Part shown: positions 42,701-53,000 of the stretch, piece after piece | How positions within the stretch are numbered: the stretch's first letter is position 1 | Layout of the letters: every line of letters begins with the position of its first letter | Assembly (NCBI GenBank): GCA_963678705.1 | Contig: OY783218.1 | Location: forward strand, 3,296,152-3,360,151 | Origin: Panorpa germanica | Lineage: Eukaryota > Arthropoda > Insecta > Mecoptera > Panorpidae | Length of the DNA stretch: 64,000 nucleotides | Reading direction: 5' to 3' | Notes under the pieces: generated by a model | Database searches by the model: none | What the model saw: only the letters and a program-made list of their open reading frames with translations | Told to the model about the DNA's origin: nothing | Position numbers and translations under genes: made by a program

Positions 42701-45700
42701 TGCAAGCGATTCAGAAGCTGAAATAATTTCATTGAAAATGCTGCCTACTTTCGTGTATTGCATAAACAGATCGTTATTTTCTTTATCAATGACTTCTAAT
42801 TCGTTTTCATCTTCTATTAATTCTCTCATTTGAGCGTGAATTTTATCAATAGAAGACATTAGTGGTTGCCATTGCTTATGAAGAATCTTTATTTCTTCTA
42901 ATTTGTATGTAGAAGAATCTGCTATGTCAACATTGTCAATCGACTGGCTACATTGTTTCAATTTCAATTTGATTCCGTGTAATTTAACTTTTAAAGATTT
43001 TGACGACATTGTGAATGGAGCTTTAAATAATTTTTACGAACTCTTTTTAAATGTATATTTAAAAATGATTTAATGTATATATTATTGTTCGAAATAATAT
43101 TAGTTGTGGGCTATTACGTAACAGACGTAATACGAACCCTGTGTTCAATAACACAAATGTTTGAATGTATATGCCCTACGCAGTCATAGTCCAGTAGTAG
43201 AACGTTAAATGACTGAAGTATAAACGGCAAAAGTTGTGTCCAAATAACACGAAATACGAGCTCTAAAAAATAGTCATAGCCTAGTAAGGCGTTAAATGAC
43301 TAGATTAAACGAGGCAAGAGGATGTGTCCAAATAACACGAAATACGTTGCTCTTAAACAGAACAGTCATAGTCTAGTAGTGACGTTAAATGACTGGAATA
43401 TACGAGCGAACGGCTTATCAAATTCAACGGAACTCACATAAACAATAATGAATTATGTGAGTGAGACGCAAGAATGACGTAATGAATGTTAGAAATATTC
43501 ATTGATGGCCAAACACCTTGAAATAATGCATTAACAACTAAAACGTAATATATGTAAAAGTGTATAAAAATAAAATGTAAATGAAAAACCCAAAATAGAG
43601 ATAATATTAAGGATAGGTGGAATTTATAAGAATGTTGAGGAATACCTTGACCACCACTGGCGTGTGAAGTTCTTTGTTCGAAGCTGAACCCAAAATGGCT
43701 GCAACTTGCTGCGTAGTTTTTGATGAAAATTGGGCGCAAAAATGAGGCTTTTTGCTGGTATGTTCACCTTGCTGATGAATATCCGGTTCGAAGAAGGACC
43801 AAAATGTTTGGGGAGTTTGGACCTATGTAGATCTATAAGCAGGCTGTGGGCTTATCTGCGATCTGGTAGCGGTTTCCAAGTTCTCGAACGGCAAATGTCG
43901 CTCAGTTCCTTTCAATAGCTTAGGGTGCGCACAATTTGTTATGAAGGACCTTTTTGTTATTAACTAATTAATAACAATTTTTTATTTATATCAAAAGACA
44001 CAGCAAAACATCAGAACTTTTTTAGATTACATTTATTTTAAAACTACACTACTGAATTACATATAAATTGATTAAATATTTTAATTGATAAAAATACTAG
44101 TTACGACACTAAGTAAATGTAACTCGCGGTTTTAGTTATGTATAATAATATGTGTAATTATTATTTTTTGTATATGCACTAATAGGTTAAAGCGTGCGTT
44201 ACGTTCCAGGTTTGAGTTAATAAGAAGGAATCGAAAACATTTACGTAGTGTCGAACCCTAGAGAAGTGACTCATATAAACAAAGGATGTTTACATAAGAA
44301 ATAGTATCGTTTGCCCAAAGCGAGAAGTATATATGTGTGTATAAAAACAAATAGGCATAAAATATAAATGAATTAAAACATAGAAATCTTAAAACTAACA
44401 TTAATTAAAAATAAAGGCAAGATATTGATATATAAATATGAATATTGCATGCGTTTATGAAGACCCATTTTGTTTAGAAATTACAAAAAAAAGTTTTAAA
44501 AAATTTGAAAATTGAAACACCTTAAGATGTTTTTAACTACCAAAACCACAATTTTTCAAATATTTCGATATTTTTTTTTTGTACCGGCAACCTAAATAGC
44601 ACTGCTATCCACCACAACCATCAAAAGTCCCAGAATGCTACTAGTTTTTACACAAAAATCAATCGAAATAATTTTTTTCCCTAAAATTTATAAAGATTTT
44701 TTACTTTCAGCCCACTTTAGCTCATCGTGGTGTAAAAAAAAAAGTATGAACACTACTATGGCAAGTTTTTTTAAAAGTTGGCGCAACTCTTCAGGATTCT
44801 AAAATGATATAATACTCTAGGAAAACTAGCAATAAAAAAAATATACATACTAATTCTAAACAAGAACCAAATTTCATAAATTGTTGTTGTTGATAGTTAT
44901 CACTTTTACAATACCCAAAACAGGTTTGAATGATAAATGAAAAATTGTTTGTACCATTTGTTTTAATTCATTCAACAATAAAAAACCTCTTTTGGGTATT
45001 GTAAAAGTGATAACTATATCAACAACAACAATTTATGAAATATGGTTCTTGTTTAGAAATAGTATGCATAATTTTTTTTTATTGCTAGTTTTCCTGGAGT
45101 ATTATACCATTTTGGAATCCTCAAGGGTTGCGCCAATTTTTATAAAAACTTGCCATAGTAGTGTTCATACTTTTTTTTAACATACTTTTTTTTAAAACTA
45201 CTAGCATTCTGAGATTTTTAATGTTTGTGGTGGATAGCAGTGCTATTTAGGTTGCCGATACATAAAAAAAATACGAAATATTTAAAAAATTGTGGTCTTA
45301 GTTAAAAACATCTTAAGGTGTTTCAATTTTCGAAAGATTTTTTTTTTTTGTAATTTCTAAACAAAATGAGATAAATTTTTTTTTTCTTTTTTTCTCGTGT
45401 AGTCATGAGCAGGAACACCCTCTGATGCCCGCTTATCGTTGAATTTTGGGACACCCTGTATAATATGCACTGTTATCCCTTTCTACATAGTGGTGTGGTG
45501 AAAAATATTAAAGTTATGATAAAGTGTGCTAATACGAAACAACTCGACGCTGTGACTAAAAATCAGCAACAGAAAGGTAAATAATTGCAAATAGCCCCAT
45601 ATTCGTAAATCGTAAGAAATGAGTCGTCAGTCGGATATGAGATAAAAGCAATTATTTGTTAATGTTGGTAGTGATAAAATAAGAAGAATATCATTAACAA

Positions 45701-48700
45701 AAAAACATAACCGTCGATCATATCAAAGTCGATCAACATCAGATAATAGCGATCACGCGAAAACTGTTTCATGTTATTCATTAATAACGACTGTTCATAG
45801 CAAAAGTGTTTAATGATTGGCATCTGACAAAATCAAAACGTGAAAAACTGAAAGCAACGAACGAGTGACCGACCAACATGCATCAGCATCGTCAACATAC
45901 GAGTATATCGTCACCGCCATCATGCACAATACCCCGGAGATGTTTCATTTAAAATGTTAGATTGAAACTATAGTATTTTATCGTGAAATTTATAATAAGT
46001 GAGTAAATCAAGTGTAGATAATTATTTTAAAGTGTTTCTCAAGTCAAACATCATAAGGGCCAATACGTGAGTCTTTCAGAAGAGAAAACTTCTAGTAAAT
46101 TAAGTATTTGATTAAGAAAATAGTAGCAACAATTGTATAAACTCACTTTAAATATATGATTATATCTACGAGGTCTGTTCAAAAAATAAGGTGAATTAAA
46201 AAGTAAGGTCAAATTTCGCGGGCTACGTACATTCGATTATCGATTTTATTATTTTGTTATGTTGGTACACTCGTCTCGAACATATGTTCACAGTTTTAGC
46301 TATATAGCACATTTAGTTTGTTTGTGAGAGGCATAAAAGTTAGAAGTGTTTTGCGTGTTCGGCGATTTTCTCCTGTCGAAAAACATGGATCAAAGAGTTT
46401 GCATTAAATTTTGTGTGAAAAATGGAATCAAGTGCTCTAAAACACTTGAAATGTTGAAAGTGGCATACGGTGAGTCTACTTTAAGCCAAAAAAATGTTTA
46501 CAAGTGGTACAAGCTTTTCACAGAAGGTTCACAGAAAAGCACGCCAAGTGAAGGTTTTGCTGACTGTTTTTTTCGATTACCGTGGCGTAGTGCATCAGGA
46601 GTTCTTACCACATGGTCCTACGGTCAATAAGGAGTATTATCTTGAAGTTATGCGCCGCTTGCGAGAAGCAATACGAAGAAAACGTCCGGAATTGTGGAAA
46701 AACAATTCATGGCTTTTGCATCACGATAATGCGCTCACTCGTCATTGCTTGTTCGTAATTTTTTGGCCAAAAACAACACCGTAATCATGCCTCAGCCACC
46801 GTATTCACCAGATTTGGCCCACTGCGACTTTTTCCTGTTCCCAAGATTGAAGAGACCCATGAAAGGACGGCGTTTTGAGACGATTGAGGAGATACAAACC
46901 GAATCGCTGAGAGAGGTCAAGAGCATACCAAAAAGTGCATATCAGAACTGCTTCGAGGATTGGAAAAAACGCTGGCACAAGTGTATTATATCTGAGGGGG
47001 ACTACTTTGAAGGGGACAAAATAGAAATTGATGAATAAATAAATATTTTTTGAGAAAAATGAAAATTCACCTTATTTTTTGAACAGACCTCGTATGTGTA
47101 ACAGAAAATACGAGTATATGAAAAAAGTATTCACAACTCACACTTTGAGAGTAAAATATTATTTTATTAGATTTAGAAAGCATTAGATAGTAGATATGTA
47201 ATTCATGTGTTTAGTATAATATCGTAGGAGTTACTAATGTACACCTATCATGTAATCAATGCAATTAGATTACTGCAACATGATAAAAAGAACAACAAAT
47301 ATCGACAGGCAACAAGTGACGTTGAATGAAAGGTAACTGATAAATGCTTTCATTGAAATACAATTTATGATGTATTAAAAATTCTACTCGAAATGAACTG
47401 CATATAAAGTTATCATATGATTGTTAACTTACCTTGCCAAAAGCAAAGCAGATTTGAAACATCCTTAACGTGTAATTTTAAAAACGAAACGAAAAAATAC
47501 ACAATACACAAATATCAATTGGCTTGTGTCCTCATTTTTTAGTGGTCGATTTTTCAATTGTTGATTGAAATTGATGTTAATAAATGTGTATTGGTGTGCC
47601 TATTTTATTAAATATCTAAATATTGACGGAGATATAGCAATTAAAAGTTTGAATTGTAGTTTTAGCGCTAGGAATGGTCGACCATATTTGTATGACGTGA
47701 AATGCATTTTAACGTCAGTTATATGTTGAGTAGGTCAGTGCTGTGGTAATGTTTTGTAGCTGTTGGTAGTCAAATAATCAAGTCAAGTCAAAGAATAATA
47801 AGTTTTTATTTTATTCAACCCTGCTAAGGCAGACATAATATTGGAATTTGATTGTTATTTGAAATAGCTGTAAATAATATTTGATATTTTGATATATAAA
47901 TATATATAGCAGAGATTTATGAGCTGTAAGGTTGGTAACCTTACACAAGGATTGTGATGTCACATGCACTTGGAATGTGTGCGACGTTGAATCCCTTTAA
48001 TAATTAAATAGACAAAATGACTTTTTTAATTGTTAATATCTCCTAACATATAAGGAGTTATTAAAACATAATTGCACATTTGAGGTTCTAGTAACCCACT
48101 TTATCAATATATCATACAGTTTTATAGAAATTAAGACATAAGACACAAGCCCATTATACAAATATCGAAAAATACACAAATATCAATCAGACGGACAGGT
48201 ATATATTTTAGGTTAGGTGCCATGTTGTTTATAGTAATATATCAATAAAGTATAACAATAATAATGTATATAAAATAATCAAGATACATTTTTATAACTT
48301 TGTATATACATTTTCAATTCGTTTACACTTCCACTACGCTAATTAACATGTCAAACTAATGAACTAATACAATGCGGCAAATTATTTTTGACACTTCTGA
48401 ATAAGACTTAATAAATATGCATCTCTAAAAATAGGAAACTCTATACACATAGCGCCATCTCAGAAACAAAACCTAAGTTATAGGGTTGCAATATATGATA
48501 ATGGTAAATCTTTTACTTTTATAATATCTATAAATATTTTAACAAATATCCATCATAAAAACAAAGTTTTTAATACAGCAAGAACTATTTTCCCAACACG
48601 GTTCTTTTCTTTAAACAAATTTAACGCTTAAATTATTTGTACTTCTTTCCGGTTGTTATATCTTCGCATCTGTTGCTCTATTATTCGCTAGCTCGACATA

Positions 48701-49954
48701 CATGGTGATTTAAACGTTCTAAGTAATTTGTCCTACACTTGGGCTCGTGTTTGGACCTAGACGATGAACGTGGTGCATTTGAACGGGACTAATTGACAGC
48801 TGCAGGCGTCGTACTTTGATTTCTATCTCGTGTGTGTCTTTTCACACATCGTGTGTGATATGGTACTTGTTATGGATTTGCTGTATGTTATTTCGTATAT
48901 TGAAATGGATAAAATATTCAAAAATGACAAAAGTTGCTTTTAACTTTTTCTAATGTATAGAATAATTAAGTAATAAGTCGAACGATGCATATTTAAACAC
49001 AAAATATCTCTAATCAACAATTAACCTGATCTCGAAACTACTAGCTGACCAAGGCACATTGTTTACAGATCATGTAGCCCCATTTGCTATAGAATGAAAT
49101 CTATGACAAATTTGACGCTGGGTAAAGTAGAATTTCTTACTTATTTTACATTACATTTATATGCAATTAAAAAAATCGTATACCGTTAAAAATCCTTTTA
49201 AATAATATGTTTATATATTATAACGGGATTAAGTCTCGATGTGCAAAGACATATGCTATTTGGAGTCATTAGCAATTTTCAGTAAGGTCCTCTACAGCGC
49301 TGCAAGTTGCAACTCAATTATCTATTAGCAATACAAAAAGGTATAGCATACAAAAATTGAGCACTAGATTGATAAAAACTATTTTTATCAAAGATTATTA
49401 TTATGGCTCTAAACCTTAGAGCATATATATATGGAGTGTGAATAGCTTATGTTTCCTATAGATTAAAAGTGTGCGAGAGAGAAAGGTATACGTTCCTATT
49501 TGTTCTCTATGCGTATGCGTCGAAAGTGACAGCTGTCTAGATATAACAAATATTAATATTCTATTAAGATATAACAAATATTAAATATGTAAAGAAATTA
49601 TATTTCTATAGTTGGTACAAAGCTCCGTCTGTCGGTAAAACAGTGACCGTTCAGTCAAAACATATACGCATGAACGCCATAGATGTTGCTGTAGATATAA
49701 CGGCCAAACACAGTTGATATTTGGAGTAGACAGAACTCACGTTTTTAGTTTTATTTATATTTTATACATAGTATACTTATATTTATATATATTAACATTA
49801 TTCTACATCAATATAATGCCTTATTTACCAACTGTCACAGCTCTAGACAGCTCTCACTTGACAAACTGTCACTTTCGACGCATGCGCATAGAGAACATAT
49901 ACCTTTCTCTCTCGCACACATTTTGGACACACTTTCAGGTCCAGCATTCTCTCC

Positions 49955-50048
<94 letters not shown>

Positions 50049-53000
50049 TCTAAGCCCTAAACTTCAAAATATAATAGAAAAAGGATTATCTAAATACTAT
50101 GTGGTCTCATTTCGACCTCTTTAAGACAATTCACCCACATCCTCACGTAGATTTTACCATTAACCCCATCCGGTGGTAGATCATTCACTTAAAAAAAGGT
50201 TGTTCATTGTGATAAATATCATAAATCAAGAAAATTTCGTCGCTTCACTGTAACCAATCCCGAAAGTTTATGGACGACCCCAAACCAGAACTACCGGAAA
50301 CGATGTAAGTCAAAAATACCTTGCTCCTGTACTATAGTACATGAACTGCTTCAACGTTTCTTTTTCTTCACATTCTGCATACATTAAAGAGACATGCGAC
50401 AAAATAAAGAGTGAAAAAAAGATAGAGGAAATAATGAGAGGATGCAATGAAGGAAGAAGTGGATGGAGGAAGTATAAGTATGCATGGAGAAGATACAGAG
50501 ACGAAGGAAGAAGAGAGACAGAAAAAGGGGGGAGAAAGCTGAAGTTTAGAATGATGAAATAGAGGAGTAGAGGACCGAGAAAGTGACACGAAGAGAAGAA
50601 GAAGAAGATGTCATTCATTTTAAGTTTATTTAGAATCTAAAATACTTTTAATTCAATTTATTGAAATGTGATTGAATGTGGAAGAATGTAAATTCTAGCG
50701 GTATGCAATAAAAATAAATATCACATACATATTACATAAACTGCAATATACATACACTAGAGTTCACCCCCGTCGCAATGCGACGTCTTTTTGGCGGTGT
50801 CCAATAAAATAATTCGTAATTACATTTCATATTTCATTCTATTTTTAAATTGAAATAATAAACTCGCACAATAATAAAATAATTTTTCAATTTATCAAAA
50901 TAAAAAATATTTTCAATTTATGCGTTATTTGATTAACTTTTTTTCAAAATTTGGGATATTTTTTTTCGATTCGTAAATAAGTTTCCAAGGTTAGCCTATA
51001 TACAAAATTTCAACTTTCTAGCACAATTTTTACTCTCGGCAAATACTGTCCACGTGTCCCTAAATAAAATTTTGAAATTTTGAATTTTTTTTATTAATAA
51101 TATACTTAATTATTCTAGAATCCAGAATATGAACTTTCTCCAAAGTTCCCTACCGAGCCCCTGAATTTCTTCAACCCCCCCTTTTTCAATTTTTGAATTT
51201 CTAATTTTTAAGAAATGTCAGCATTGAATACCTTAATACACATTTCTATCTTTTACGAATTAAAAGTAATACAGCAAAAAAGGGCTCACTTTTTTTTCCA
51301 GTTTTTCCAAAATTACGGGTTTCCAGGAAATTCAGAGAAAAATCCGGGAACGCCAAAAGTCTTAGAATTTTTTTCTCTACGAAATAGGCAATTTTCAAAA
51401 ACATTGACTGAGCCGTTTTCGCGCTACCATACAAAATTCAGTACCAAACATATAAGAATATAAGATATACATTTATTTATTATCCCATTTCCAGCTCTTC
51501 ACAATATGTATCCATATTCAAATGCAGCACAGAATGTTTGAACGTTTCAGATCGTTCTGTTTTCCTTTGCTGGGCGTTCAGCATTCAGTGTACAATGTAC
51601 AGGTATTCTCACGGTCCCCTTACGTTTACGTACATATTGGTCATACTACTACACGAGGTGTTTTGACCTGTTCACATTGTATCCAGCATCCAGCACTAGT
51701 GTAATAGATAACATAATGCGACCAGCTGTGTATTCAATCATCAAAATAAACAAAACCACTTATCACTTAAATACCAAATATCATTCAAATCAATCTTCAC
51801 CTTGTGATAAAACAAATGGCTTCAAAAAATCTTTGTTATCTATTATATTTTAAAACAATGGACCACTTCTACTTGTAATAGTAAATTCAATTGATGATAA
51901 TAAAATTGTAATTTATAATAATGTTGGGTATTGATTTTTATAATCAATATATATTTAACAGTTATTAGGTTTGAGTTGAGTGTGTGTGTGTGTGTCTCTG
52001 TGTGTGTGTATGTTTAGTGATGAACGATGAGGAGGTGGAGAATTGAATCTTATTTCCCATGTTGTCAGTCGTGTCAATAGATAACGAGACCATTTGGCCC
52101 TATTAGAAGGTAAATAAAGAACTTACATCGACCTATTTAATGAACTTGTAGGGAATTCCACGTGCTTCGTAAACTAGGACGGGAAATGATGACGACTGTA
52201 GCTATTCTTTTTTGATCATCTTTTTGAGATGTTTTTGTAAATTTAGCATGACAAGCAGTGTACGCATTGGATTTATAAATGGAACGTAGAATAGGAAATA
52301 CACGTGTGCGTAACGTAAAAGGAATAGCTAGGTGAAGTTCCAGTCAAGAAATCAATTCTTTTTCACTCCGATTTTAGACAGATGTCACCTATGGCTCTTT
52401 TCATAGGAATATTCTTTCTCTTTCCAACATCATACACTAAAATGGAGATATAGTTGTTGTCTCTTTTACAGTTGAAAATATTTAGTTTAGCAGAGACAAA
52501 ATTTCACATTCATTTCACAAGAACATCATAGAAAAAGAAACAAGTTATATCTCTGTTTATTTGCAATTTCATTAATACTGCTACGGTAGTGAGGCCAAGT
52601 GAAGTGGTTTTGCCATTTGTAGTTCATATCATTGACATTCCGCTTGAACGGGTGAAATCAAATTGAATTGTTTCATGACAAAAAATCATACGAATCTTCA
52701 ATTCGATGTCAAAGTGACTCTAAAATGTAAAGTAACTGCACGCCAGGATACATGATCATGGAGGAGCTAAAAAGGGACAAGATAAGAATTAAAGCAGGTG
52801 AAAGAGCAATAAAATATGAGGAGAAAATGAGCAGTGCTTAAAGCATAATTTTAAAAAATAAGAGAGAAAAATATAAAGAAGGGAGGGGGGGGAGATGACC
52901 CGAAAAAGAGAAAGGAGTATTTTGAAAGGAAAGGAATGGCGATCGAGGAGGCAGAGAGGAGAAGAGAAGGAGGCGCAAGTGTGGAAGAGGAGCTAAGGAG

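Larger units (their letters stand above)
37232..44463 (-). mobile_element. Complete BEL/Pao LTR retrotransposon
   Basis: 7.2 kb on the minus strand. The 5' LTR is 43805-44463, the 3' LTR 37232-37890, and the target duplication CCCAT is at 37227-37231 and 44464-44468. A primer-binding-site-like TGGTCC starts about three bases inside the 5' LTR. A tandem-repeat leader (about 43150-43400) and one long gag-pol ORF follow. The ORF is unbroken and the LTRs are nearly identical, so insertion is recent and the copy may still be competent. No separate envelope ORF is seen. It lies in the same direction as the RhoGEF gene, within its 21-kb intron. Confidence 0.92.
37138..45463. mobile_element. Long-arm foldback element split by the BEL insertion
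   Basis: The left end ACAGGGTGTCCCAATATTCA (from 37138) and the right end ...TTTTGGGACACCCTGT (to about 45463) are inverted copies. The arm alignment continues through GATAAGCGGGCA, CTGCTCATGA and CACGAGAAAAAAA. It then crosses the BEL element: 37220-37231 (AATTTATCCCAT) resumes at 44464 with CCCATTTTGTTTAGAAATTAC, exactly as in the intact right arm (complement of 45349-45385). Without BEL the element is about 1.1 kb and almost wholly palindromic, with a centre near 44950. It carries no transposase. Confidence 0.8.

Noticed and set aside
37232-44463. Possible envelope gene or retrovirus-like third ORF
   Set aside because: Only about 40 bp separate the gag-pol stop from the 3' LTR, and no other long frame exists in the element.
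49714-50124. 136-codon ORF rich in Tyr and Ile
   Set aside because: It is produced by the (TA)n microsatellite.
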